From Clostridium sp. CAG:1024 (GTDB lineage: Bacteria; Bacillota; Clostridia; Christensenellales; CAG-138): a stretch of 10,284 bases of DNA. Of the stretch, positions 1 to 6,714 are shown piece after piece. The stretch covers positions 1-10,284 of the forward strand of contig HF985410.1 of NCBI GenBank assembly GCA_000432015.1. Direction: 5' to 3'. A program made the position numbers and the translations under genes. The notes under the pieces are model-generated. The model saw nothing but the letters and a program-made list of their open reading frames with translations. It ran no database searches and had not been told where the DNA came from. Each line of letters begins with the position of its first letter. Position 1 is the stretch's first letter.

Positions 1-36
1 CTTTGCGGCGGCCGCAGGACCGAAAAGGAGACACAA

Positions 37-708
37 ATGCTGATCGCAGGCTTTCGCAAAACTTCATTCATTGATTATCCGGGACAGCCGTGCGCGGTGG
101 TCTTTACCCCGTATTGCAACATGAACTGTTCCTACTGCCATAATGAGCAGATCCTCCGGGGCGATGTGCCGCTCATCTCTGAGGATGAAGTCATGGACTA
201 TCTGGAAAAGCGCGCGGGACTGCTCAAAGCCGTTACGGTCTCCGGCGGCGAACCGACATTGCAGCAGAACCTGATCCCGTTCATCGAAACGGTGAAGACG
301 CTCGGTTATGCGGTGAAGCTCGATACCAACGGCAGTAAACCCGATGTGCTGCGCGAACTTTTGCAGAAGAAATTGCTGGATTACGTTGCAATGGACATCA
401 AGGCGTCGCCCGAACGGTACGACGAAGTGACGCGCGTGAAAAACGATCTGGACGCGATCCGCAGGAGCATCACGCTTCTGCGCAACAGCGGCGTGGAGCA
501 TGAATTCCGCACGACCTTTGCACCGGAACTGACAACGGAGGATGTTGTAAAGGCGGCAGAACTGGTCAAGGGGACGGAGCGTTTCTATCTTCAGCAGTAC
601 CGCCCGCGGCATGAGGGCGACCCGGATGCGCATGTTCCCTCCTATGTGCGCGAGACTGCGGCAGCGGTCGAGACGGCGATTGGCGTGTGTACGGTGCGCG
701 GGCTCTGA
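37..708 (+). CDS. nrdG: Anaerobic ribonucleoside-triphosphate reductase activating protein (radical SAM)
   Basis: This 223-residue radical SAM enzyme should generate the glycyl radical on the class III (anaerobic) ribonucleotide reductase NrdD, supplying deoxynucleotides without oxygen. The [4Fe-4S] cluster motif CX3CX2C is visible at Cys27, Cys31 and Cys34 (CNMNCSYC). It is followed by SGGEPTL (about 69-75), which contacts S-adenosylmethionine, then VKLDTNGS (93-100) and AMDIKAS (118-124), all usual for the family. The N-terminus (IAGFRKTSFIDYPG) matches the longer NrdG-like subfamily found in clostridia and archaea rather than the short E. coli form. The ATG at 37 has an AAGGAG site at 25-30, six bases upstream. 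nrdD is often adjacent in other genomes and could lie just left of the window, but the first 36 bases do not show it. Sister activases for other glycyl-radical enzymes are possible but less likely. Confidence 0.9.
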   Translation: MLIAGFRKTSFIDYPGQPCAVVFTPYCNMNCSYCHNEQILRGDVPLISEDEVMDYLEKRAGLLKAVTVSGGEPTLQQNLIPFIETVKTLGYAVKLDTNGSKPDVLRELLQKKLLDYVAMDIKASPERYDEVTRVKNDLDAIRRSITLLRNSGVEHEFRTTFAPELTTEDVVKAAELVKGTERFYLQQYRPRHEGDPDAHVPSYVRETAAAVETAIGVCTVRGL

Positions 709-746
709 GAATCCGCGGTCTGCGCGTATGACAGCGTGCATAAAGC

Positions 747-2117
747 ATGCCGTTATTGTATACCCTGCGGAAGAAGCGCCATCCTAATAGCATGGATGCT
801 GCAAGTTTTCAATGGCTCGACACCGTCTGCGGGCCTTACGCACTGCTTTGTCAGACGGAAGGAATGCTTCTGCCGGGCGCGGAAACCATTCTGTGCGGCG
901 CTGTGCGCGAAACGGGTGCGCCGCTCTTGTATGCGGATGCGGCGATCCGAACGGGAAAGGACGAGCTTCCTTTATATAAGCCGGATTTTGCACCGGATAC
1001 GCTGCTGCGGCAAAACTATGTCGGGAGCCCGCTGTTGCTCTCAAAGACACTGCTGCTGTCGCTCGGCTGCGCGCCAGAGCGCATGAATGCGGACGAGCAG
1101 TTTGCTCTGACGCTTCGAGCGATGCTGAACGCCGCACAGACGGTACATGTCCCGCATGTACTGTTTGCAGGCGGGCCGCCGCCTGCTCCGCGTTCCGTGC
1201 ATCCGGTGGAGACAGCGCTGCTGCGGCTTGGCAGACGCGGTATCGCCGCACTGGGAGATGTGAACGACAGGTTTGCGATACGGTATGCCTTGGAGCGGAA
1301 GGCGCGGGTCTCCGTGATCGTCCGAAGTTACGGGGATCCGAATGCGCTGCGGCGCACGCTGGAATCCGTCGAGCTGTGTGCAGGCGAAACGGAATATGAG
1401 ACGATTGTTGCAGCAGGCGGGATCATTCAAACCGCTGCGGAGCAGTATTATCGTGCGCTCGAACGGCACGGGGCGGCACGGGTCGTGCGCTGCCCGGGCG
1501 AGGAAAACGACGCAAGACTGAAAAATATCGCCGCAGGCTGTGCGAGCGGCGCCTATCTTCTTGTTATGGATGCAGGAACGGTCGCAAAGACGCCAAATAC
1601 GCTGCTGCAATTCCTGCTTGAGGCGCAGAATTCGGGAGCGGGTGTGATCGCGGGCTGGGTGGAGGACGAGCGCGGGCTGCGGCATTCCAGCGAGCTTACC
1701 GTGGATGCGCAGGATATCCCGCGTCCCGTGGGGGCGGAGGAGGAGACCTTTGCAAATGCGGGTTGCACACACAATGCAACGCTCCTTGGCGGCGCGATCT
1801 TTGTGAGCGCGGAGGCCTTCGGCGCGGCGGACGGGTTTGACGAGACCTTCGACAGCTGCTGGTGCGAGACGGCGCTGTCGCTCACGCTTGCGCAGCGCGG
1901 ACGGCGAAACGTTGTCACGCCGGACGTTTGCTTTCAGAAAACGAGCGCTGTTGTCCGACCGCTTTCAAGGCGAAATCGCGAGCGGTGCGGCGATATGTTT
2001 CGTGCGCTGCGGGTGCAGGGCGATCCGATGCGCTCGCAGAATCCGGCATATCTTGCCGCAATCCGCAGCAAAACGGGGGATGCGGAGAAGGGACAAAAAA
2101 TTGAAAATTATGCTTGA
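747..2117 (+). CDS. Degenerate two-domain family 2 glycosyltransferase-like protein
   Basis: The protein has 456 residues. Residues about 30-145 resemble the second half of a GT2 domain: LLYADAA (60-66), LYKPDFAPDTLLRQNYVG (76-93) and VHVPHVLF (133-140) mirror the usual LIYSDED, FKPDWSPDLLLSQNYIG and VHIPKVLYH. Residues about 187-400 form a second, whole GT2-like domain, starting VSVIVRSYGDPNALRRTLESV and containing LLGGAIFVSAEAFGAADGFD. Such tandem proteins usually add sugars to surface polysaccharides. The key residues look lost. The acidic metal motifs are replaced by LLCQTEGM (33-40) and LLVMDAGT (271-278), the ED pair by CE (373-374), and the HHES-like end by QKTS (397-400). The first domain also lacks its N-terminal nucleotide-binding half. 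There is no clear ribosome site before ATG 747, and an in-frame TAA lies at 741. Met16 (ATG 792) is an alternative start. It may be a pseudoenzyme or a decaying gene. Confidence 0.75.
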   Translation: MPLLYTLRKKRHPNSMDAASFQWLDTVCGPYALLCQTEGMLLPGAETILCGAVRETGAPLLYADAAIRTGKDELPLYKPDFAPDTLLRQNYVGSPLLLSKTLLLSLGCAPERMNADEQFALTLRAMLNAAQTVHVPHVLFAGGPPPAPRSVHPVETALLRLGRRGIAALGDVNDRFAIRYALERKARVSVIVRSYGDPNALRRTLESVELCAGETEYETIVAAGGIIQTAAEQYYRALERHGAARVVRCPGEENDARLKNIAAGCASGAYLLVMDAGTVAKTPNTLLQFLLEAQNSGAGVIAGWVEDERGLRHSSELTVDAQDIPRPVGAEEETFANAGCTHNATLLGGAIFVSAEAFGAADGFDETFDSCWCETALSLTLAQRGRRNVVTPDVCFQKTSAVVRPLSRRNRERCGDMFRALRVQGDPMRSQNPAYLAAIRSKTGDAEKGQKIENYA

Positions 2118-2142
2118 CAGAACGGGCGGAATCCTGTAATAT
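2114..2142 (+). promoter_or_regulatory. Sigma-A promoter of tRNA-Glu
   Basis: The -35 box TTGACA (2114-2119) and -10 box TAATAT (2137-2142) are separated by exactly 17 bases. Transcription would start near 2149, about nine bases before the mature tRNA. The stop codon TGA of the upstream gene (2115-2117) is part of the -35 box, so the promoter lies directly on the end of that gene. Confidence 0.85.
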
Positions 2143-2157
2143 ATTTCCCGTAGCCGC

Positions 2158-2233
2158 GCTCGGTTCGTCTAGTGGCCTAGGACACCGCCCTCTCACGGCG
2201 GTAACAGGGGTTCGACTCCCCTACCGGGTACCA
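2158..2233 (+). tRNA. tRNA-Glu (anticodon CUC)
   Basis: A full 76-base cloverleaf can be drawn. The acceptor stem is 2158-2164 with 2223-2229. The D stem is GTC (2167-2169) with GAC (2181-2183). The anticodon stem is CCGCC (2185-2189) with GGCGG (2197-2201), around the loop CTCTCAC. The anticodon CTC at 2192-2194 reads GAG. The variable loop has four bases. The T stem is AGGGG/CCCCT around TTCGACT (2211-2217). The discriminator is A2230 and CCA is encoded at 2231-2233. The acceptor stem contains two wobble pairs, G1-U72 and U3-G70. It is a single tRNA with its own promoter and terminator. Confidence 0.97.
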
Positions 2234-2234
2234 G

Positions 2235-2274
2235 AAAAGCACGATGGTTTGATATAAAACTGTCGTGCTTTTTT
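2235..2274 (+). terminator. Intrinsic terminator of tRNA-Glu
   Basis: GCACGA (2239-2244) pairs with TCGTGC (2263-2268), flanked by AAAA (2235-2238) and TTTT (2269-2272). An inner GTTT/AAAC helix (2247-2250 with 2257-2260) closes the loop, and the T-run continues to 2274. The hairpin begins just after the encoded CCA. Confidence 0.85.
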
Positions 2275-2339
2275 CATACGATGCCCGGCGCGGCGGGGAA
2301 ACCGCGAAAAAGGAAAGGCGCGCGGAGGAGGAAGAGCGT

Positions 2340-3191
2340 ATGCTGGCCAGAGCAACAATGCAGGATATCCGGGATTACGGCGATTGGGCTTATAGCCTTG
2401 CGCTGGATCCGACCCGCTCCGGCTATCCGACCTATTGCGACGGCATCAAAACAAAAGCGGAGTTTTTGACTGCGGCGAAACAGGCTTTGATGAGAGAGAC
2501 GGAGGAATTGCTTCTCTTTCGCATGGATGGAGCCGTAGAGGGGTGGATCTCTTTGACGTGGATCCCGGAGGATGGGTATCTGCAAGTCGACAGCTTCAAT
2601 ATCCGACGCGGAACACGGCGTGCACTGGAAGAACTGCTGACGCTGCTTGAACGGCACTATTCGGGGTATACGGCGCATTTCGGGTTTCCGGGGGAAAACC
2701 GCGACGCGATATGCTATCTTCGCTCGCAGGGGTTTCGGTGTATCGAACATGCATGGAACCATACGTTCGTCTTTCAGAACTACCGGGCGACGGCGGACGC
2801 AGAGGGGATCGAGAGGATCACACGGCAGAGCTTTGACAGGTTTTGCGCAGTATACCGCCCGGATCCCGATACATACTGGGATTGCAGCCGCATCTTTGAA
2901 ACGCTGGAGGATTGGACGATATTTGTAAAGGATCAGAATGGCGCGCCCGATTCCGCGATCTTTCTGCGCGGCGGGGGCGCACGTTGCTGCGAGGTTTACG
3001 GGGCGGCGTTTGCGGACGGGGAATTCCACGAGCGCTCGTTTTGCGAACTGCTGTCCGCCGCCCTCAACGCATGCAAACGCATGGGCGCGCGGTACATGAC
3101 ATACCTCTGCGGAGAAGAAGAAAGAAAGGCCCTGCAAGAATTCGGATTCCGATACATCGGCGAATACGTTTTGTACGCAAAATCCCTTTGA
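2340..3191 (+). CDS. Two-domain GNAT-like acetyltransferase protein
   Basis: This is a 283-residue protein that appears to hold two GNAT folds. In the first half, residues 82-106 (VDSFNIRRGTRRALEELL and on) sit where the acetyl-CoA loop and helix belong, although the R/QxxGxG/A motif is imperfect. GENRDAICYLRSQGF (118-132) is the typical NxxAIxxYxxxGF end of a GNAT domain. The second half ends in EERKALQEFGFRYIGEYVLY (260-279), the same kind of signature. GNAT enzymes transfer acetyl groups from acetyl-CoA to amines; the substrate cannot be read from the sequence, and one half may only be structural. I chose ATG 2340 because GGAGGAGG (2324-2331) lies eight bases upstream. The longer frame from GTG 2265 would start inside the tRNA terminator stem. 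No promoter is obvious between that terminator and the start. Confidence 0.75.
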   Translation: MLARATMQDIRDYGDWAYSLALDPTRSGYPTYCDGIKTKAEFLTAAKQALMRETEELLLFRMDGAVEGWISLTWIPEDGYLQVDSFNIRRGTRRALEELLTLLERHYSGYTAHFGFPGENRDAICYLRSQGFRCIEHAWNHTFVFQNYRATADAEGIERITRQSFDRFCAVYRPDPDTYWDCSRIFETLEDWTIFVKDQNGAPDSAIFLRGGGARCCEVYGAAFADGEFHERSFCELLSAALNACKRMGARYMTYLCGEEERKALQEFGFRYIGEYVLYAKSL

Positions 3192-3439
3192 TGGGGCGCG
3201 TGGAACGAACGCTCCGGACCACAGTCCGCGCACATAGGCGTGGCCGATCGCCGCACGGGGCGGACGTCCGAACCGGGCAGCGAGTGCGGATCATGGAAAA
3301 GGAAGCATACGGCCGAGCGGACGGGACGGCATGGATACGCAGACGTGAAAGCATAAAAATTCATTCAATATGGTCAAATCATTAAGAAATATTAGACAAT
3401 TCGGTGGAACACATAGAACTAATACAATGAAATACTATG
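3192..3439 (+). other. Non-coding stretch between the GNAT gene and the opp promoter region
   Basis: I see no convincing gene here. The left part (to about 3340) is GC-rich like the coding DNA and holds only a small hairpin, CGGAC-CACA-GTCCG (3215-3228), with no T-run, so it is not a clear terminator. From about 3350 the base composition turns sharply AT-rich towards the opp promoter, which may help RNA polymerase binding. A 30-codon frame from ATG 3293 lacks a ribosome site. Confidence 0.6.
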
Positions 3440-3494
3440 CAAATCTCTCTCGTTTTTTTTCGCGAAAAGGTATTGCATTCGCAGAAGAGATTTG
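3440..3494 (+). promoter_or_regulatory. Nested inverted repeats at the opp promoter (putative operator)
   Basis: CAAATCTCT (3440-3448) is the exact inverted complement of AGAGATTTG (3486-3494), a nine-base repeat spaced by 37 bases. Between the arms lies the perfect 12-base palindrome TTTTCGCGAAAA (3457-3468). The palindrome ends four bases before the -35 box, and the right outer arm fills the -35/-10 spacer. This is a natural place for a repressor or activator, but no regulator is identified and binding is inference. Confidence 0.45.
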
Positions 3495-3501
3495 ATATAT
3501 T
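3473..3501 (+). promoter_or_regulatory. Sigma-A promoter of the opp operon (extended -10)
   Basis: The -35 box is TTGCAT (3473-3478). After a 17-base spacer comes the -10 box TATATT (3496-3501), preceded by TG at 3493-3494 (TGaTATATT), which makes it an extended -10. The predicted start is near 3508, leaving a leader of about 145 bases before oppB. The surroundings are AT-rich. Confidence 0.75.
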
Positions 3502-3517
3502 ATATGATAAATTATTC

Positions 3518-3624
3518 TTCGGTACAACTGTATACCGAAATGCGATATGAGATGGGTGTGTTCGAGCCGTTCGGCTCGGACGGTTCGACGGAAACGACGG
3601 CCGGAATACGGCGCCGGATTCCGG
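3518..3624 (+). promoter_or_regulatory. Structured 5' leader of the opp transcript
   Basis: Three hairpin regions lie in the leader. The first is TTCGGTA/TACCGAA (3518-3524 with 3533-3539). The second can fold in two exclusive ways: 3561-3568 with 3573-3580 (8 bp, one wobble), or 3562-3572 with 3578-3588 (11 bp, two wobbles). The third is CCGGAAT/ATTCCGG (3601-3607 with 3618-3624), just before the ribosome site. None is followed by a T-run. I do not recognise a known riboswitch or T-box signature. Confidence 0.4.
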
Positions 3625-3653
3625 AGTGAGTGGAAAGACGGGGTGAAGAGAGT

Positions 3654-4583
3654 TTGAACACGAAAATGCTGATGTACATTCTCAAACGGCTGGGTCTTGC
3701 GATCCTGACGATTTGGGTCGTCATTACGGTCACATTCTTTGTGATGCACGCTGTGCCGGGCGGTCCGTTCCTCAGTGAAAAGGCGGTCTCAGAGGCGGCG
3801 CAGAAAGCGCTTGAAGCAAAGTACGGGCTGGACAAACCGTTGTTTGAACAGTATATTACCTATCTCAAGGATATCGTGACGCGGTTCGACTTCGGTCCTT
3901 CTCTGAAACTGCGCGGCCGACAGGTCGTCGACATCATCGGCGACGGCATGAAGACCTCCGCAAAGCTCGGTCTGATCGCCGCATTTTCGTCGCTCATTGT
4001 CGGCGTGGTGCTTGGGGCGGCCGCAGCGCTTCACCGGAACAAGCTGATCGATAAGGTCATCATGGTCATCACGACTGCGTTCGTGTCCATGCCTTCGTTC
4101 ATTATGGGCTCGCTGCTGCTCGTGCTGTTTGCCATTACATTCTCGCTGCTGCCGGCCAACGGCACAACCCCTGCCGGGCTTGTTCTGCCGGTGATCACGC
4201 TCGCACTGTATCCCATGGCGTATATCACGCGTCTGACCCGTTCGTCCATGCTCGACGTGCTCGGCCAGGACTACATTCGCACGGCGCGCGCCAAGGGCGT
4301 TTCCGGCATGAAGGTCATTTTCGGCCACGCGCTGAAAAATGCGCTCATCCCGGTCATCACATATTTCGGACCCATGCTTGCTTATATCGTGACCGGCTCG
4401 CTCGTGGTCGAGCAGATTTTCGCGGTACCCGGCATCGGCCGCGCATTCGTGAGCAGCATCACGGGACGTGATTATCCCCTCATCATGGGTACGACGATCA
4501 TACTCGCGGCGCTGATCGTCATCATGAACCTCGTGAGCGACATCCTGTACAAGGTTGTCGATCCGAGAATCAATCTGGAGTAA
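3654..4583 (+). CDS. oppB: Oligopeptide ABC transporter, permease OppB
   Basis: This is one of the two membrane channel subunits of a peptide importer (OppB/DppB family). The N-terminus MLMYILKRLGLAILTIWVVI, with a first membrane helix at about 11-33, is characteristic. It is followed by the external segment PGGPF...KYGLDKPLFEQYITYL and further membrane helices. The EAA loop that docks onto the ATPases is at about 206-234 (QDYIRTARAKGVSGM...ALKNALIP), and the protein ends VVDPRINLE. The length of 309 residues is normal. The start is uncertain. TTG 3654 is preceded at seven bases by GGGGTGA (3640-3646), which fits the 16S tail. ATG 3666 would lose four residues, and GTG 3630 would add eight and has only GGAG three bases away. 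It is the first gene of oppBCDFA, and the next gene's ribosome site overlaps its stop codon. Confidence 0.93.
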   Translation: MNTKMLMYILKRLGLAILTIWVVITVTFFVMHAVPGGPFLSEKAVSEAAQKALEAKYGLDKPLFEQYITYLKDIVTRFDFGPSLKLRGRQVVDIIGDGMKTSAKLGLIAAFSSLIVGVVLGAAAALHRNKLIDKVIMVITTAFVSMPSFIMGSLLLVLFAITFSLLPANGTTPAGLVLPVITLALYPMAYITRLTRSSMLDVLGQDYIRTARAKGVSGMKVIFGHALKNALIPVITYFGPMLAYIVTGSLVVEQIFAVPGIGRAFVSSITGRDYPLIMGTTIILAALIVIMNLVSDILYKVVDPRINLE

Positions 4584-4597
4584 GGAGGCAGAAGCAT

Positions 4598-5659
4598 ATG
4601 ATGAGCAAAAAACCGTTCAGCCTCCATGTCAACCTCGATGCGTTTATGCCCGCAACCGACGAGGAAAAGGCGTATATGGTGCAGATGCGTCCATCCACGA
4701 CCTTCTTCCGTGACGGCATGAAACGGCTGCTGAAGAATCCTGTTGCGACGATCAGCATAATCATCATTCTGATTATCGCACTGTCGTCGATCTTCATTCC
4801 GATGATCTGGCCGTATTCCTACGACTCGATGCTCGGCGTAACGCCCGGCAAACCGGTCGATGCGTCCTATAACAACCTTGCGCCCTTCGCCTATGGCAAG
4901 ACGGAGCAGAAGAAGCTCGACGCGGGGGAGACGGTGTTCCCGCATGTGTTCGGCACGGACTCCGCGGGACGCGATTACTTCATCCGTATCGTTTATGGAA
5001 CGAGGATCTCGCTGGCGGTCGGTTTCTTTGCAAGCATCATCGTTTTGATCATCGGCATGACGATCGGCTCGATCGCCGGATACTGCGGCGGCAAGGTGGA
5101 TCTGATCATCATGCGGATTGTGGACATCATCTATTCCCTGCCCGACATGCTGATGGTCATTCTTCTCGCATCCGTGCTGAAGCTGACGATCGGCGATGCG
5201 CTCGAGGGGACGGCGCTTGCCAAAATCGGCAGCAATATCATCAGCCTGTTCATCGTGTTCGGCGTGCTGTATTGGGTCTCGATGTCCCGTCTGATCCGCG
5301 GCCAGATTCTATCGCTGCGCGAGCAGGAATATGTGCTTGCGGCGCGCGCTGCGGGCGCAAAGGGCGGCTGGATCGTCAAAAAGCATCTGCTGCCGAACTG
5401 CATCAGCGTCGTGATCATCTCGACCGCGCTGCAGATTCCGAACGCGATTTTTACGGAGAGCTTTCTGTCCTTCCTGGGCCTCGGCGTCAACGCGCCCATG
5501 CCCTCGCTCGGCTCGCTGGCGTCCGACGCGCTGAACGGTCTGAAGTCCTATCCGTTCCGGCTGATCATCCCGGCTGTGGTCATCTCACTCATCGTGCTCT
5601 CTCTGAACCTATTTGGCGACGGGCTGCGCGACGCATTTGACCCGAAGCTGAAGGACTGA
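4598..5659 (+). CDS. oppC: Oligopeptide ABC transporter, permease OppC
   Basis: This is the second channel subunit of the peptide importer (353 residues). After a cytoplasmic N-terminus of about 45 residues comes the first membrane helix (48-72). The long external stretch (72-135) contains the family hallmark FGTDSAGRDYFIRIVYGTRISL-like segment (118-139). Helices lie at about 140-160 and 180-196, and the EAA loop is at 244-268 (EYVLAARAAGAKGGW...KKHLLPN). The C-terminus GDGLRDAFDPKLKD is typical. The external stretch before FGTD is longer than in many OppC proteins, as is the segment 196-215. A TAAGGAGG site (4581-4588) merges with the oppB stop codon and precedes ATG 4598, which is followed at once by a second ATG. 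It should pair with OppB and bind OppD and OppF. Confidence 0.95.
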   Translation: MMSKKPFSLHVNLDAFMPATDEEKAYMVQMRPSTTFFRDGMKRLLKNPVATISIIIILIIALSSIFIPMIWPYSYDSMLGVTPGKPVDASYNNLAPFAYGKTEQKKLDAGETVFPHVFGTDSAGRDYFIRIVYGTRISLAVGFFASIIVLIIGMTIGSIAGYCGGKVDLIIMRIVDIIYSLPDMLMVILLASVLKLTIGDALEGTALAKIGSNIISLFIVFGVLYWVSMSRLIRGQILSLREQEYVLAARAAGAKGGWIVKKHLLPNCISVVIISTALQIPNAIFTESFLSFLGLGVNAPMPSLGSLASDALNGLKSYPFRLIIPAVVISLIVLSLNLFGDGLRDAFDPKLKD

Positions 5660-5676
5660 GAAAGGGGCGAGCAGAA

Positions 5677-6714
5677 ATGGCAATGTTAGAAGTACGCGAC
5701 CTGCACACCTCCTTCTTTACCCCGGCCGGCGAGGTGAAAGCGGTCAACGGGATCTCCTTCAATCTGGATCACGGCAAGGTGCTCGGCATCGTCGGCGAGT
5801 CCGGCTCGGGCAAGTCCGTGACCGCGTATTCGATCATGCAGATCCTCGCAAACACCGGAAAGATCGTGTCGGGCTCCATCAAGTTTGACGGGAAGGAGCT
5901 TGTAAACGCGGGCGAATCCGTCATGAAAACAATCCGCGGCAATAAGATCTCTATCATTTTCCAGGATCCGATGACCTCGCTGAATCCGACGTATACGATC
6001 GGACATCAGCTGATGGAAGCGATCATGCTGCATACGGGACGCAACAAGCGGCAGGCGCATGAACGGGCGATCGAGATGCTGAAGCTCGTCAACGTGAACG
6101 AACCGCTCAAGCGTATGAAGCAGTATCCCTTTGAGTTGTCCGGCGGTATGCGGCAGCGCGTTATGATTGCAATGGCGCTCGCCTGCGAACCGGACATTCT
6201 GATCGCGGACGAGCCCACGACTGCGCTCGACGTGACGATCCAGGCGCAGATCCTGGAGCTCATGCGGTCGCTGCAGGAAGAACTCGGCATGGCGATCATC
6301 ATGATCACGCATGACCTCGGCGTCGTTGCACAGATGTGCGACGAGGTCATCGTCATGTACGCCGGCTCCATCTGCGAGCAGGGTACGGCGGATGAGATTT
6401 TCTACAACCCTAAGCATGAGTACACCAAGGGTCTGATGCGCTCGATCCCGACCGCAGATACGGCCGGGCAGAAGCTGCGGCCCATCTCCGGAACGCCGAT
6501 CGATCTGCTGAATCTTCCGGAGGGCTGCCCCTTCGCGCCGCGCTGTGACGCAGCGATGAAGATTTGTCTCAAACAGCGCTGCGGGCGGATGCAGATCAAC
6601 GACTTTCATCAGGCGGCCTGCTGGGTGAACATCAGGGAAGGCGTCGAAAACGGCTCGATCGTGCTGGAACTCGAGCCTGCGGAGACTGCACAGGAAGGCG
6701 GTGCGAACGCATGA
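5677..6714 (+). CDS. oppD: Oligopeptide ABC transporter, ATPase OppD
   Basis: This is a cytoplasmic ATP-hydrolysing subunit (345 residues) powering peptide uptake. Every ABC motif is present: Walker A GESGSGKS (40-47), Q-loop Gln96 in IIFQDPMTSLNP, signature LSGGM (154-158), Walker B ILIADEP with catalytic Glu179, D-loop TALD (182-185) and switch His212. The C-terminal Opp/Dpp extension carries GCPFAPRC (283-290) with further cysteines at 297, 302 and 315; related dipeptide importers bind an iron-sulfur cluster in this region. AAAGGGG (5661-5667) precedes ATG 5677, and ATG 5683 is an alternative. The last codons overlap oppF as ATGA, which suggests coupled translation of the two ATPases. Confidence 0.96.
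   Translation: MAMLEVRDLHTSFFTPAGEVKAVNGISFNLDHGKVLGIVGESGSGKSVTAYSIMQILANTGKIVSGSIKFDGKELVNAGESVMKTIRGNKISIIFQDPMTSLNPTYTIGHQLMEAIMLHTGRNKRQAHERAIEMLKLVNVNEPLKRMKQYPFELSGGMRQRVMIAMALACEPDILIADEPTTALDVTIQAQILELMRSLQEELGMAIIMITHDLGVVAQMCDEVIVMYAGSICEQGTADEIFYNPKHEYTKGLMRSIPTADTAGQKLRPISGTPIDLLNLPEGCPFAPRCDAAMKICLKQRCGRMQINDFHQAACWVNIREGVENGSIVLELEPAETAQEGGANA

Noticed and set aside
1..36. The end of an upstream gene such as nrdD
   Set aside because: All three frames are open in this short stretch and none shows a recognisable C-terminus.
64..741. A 225-codon minus-strand frame
   Set aside because: It is antisense to nrdG, which has its complete radical SAM motifs.
2265..2339. A longer start (GTG) for the GNAT protein
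   Set aside because: It begins inside the 3' arm of the tRNA terminator, encodes an unstructured charged stretch and lacks a ribosome site. ATG 2340 has an ideal one.
3293..3385. A 30-codon small protein in the gap before opp
   Set aside because: No ribosome site or recognisable sequence. It is the tail of a shadow frame that overlaps the GNAT gene.
6564..6710. A longer N-terminus for OppF
   Set aside because: The extra 49 residues are basic, out-of-frame oppD sequence, and homology begins at MSERNN (ATG 6711).
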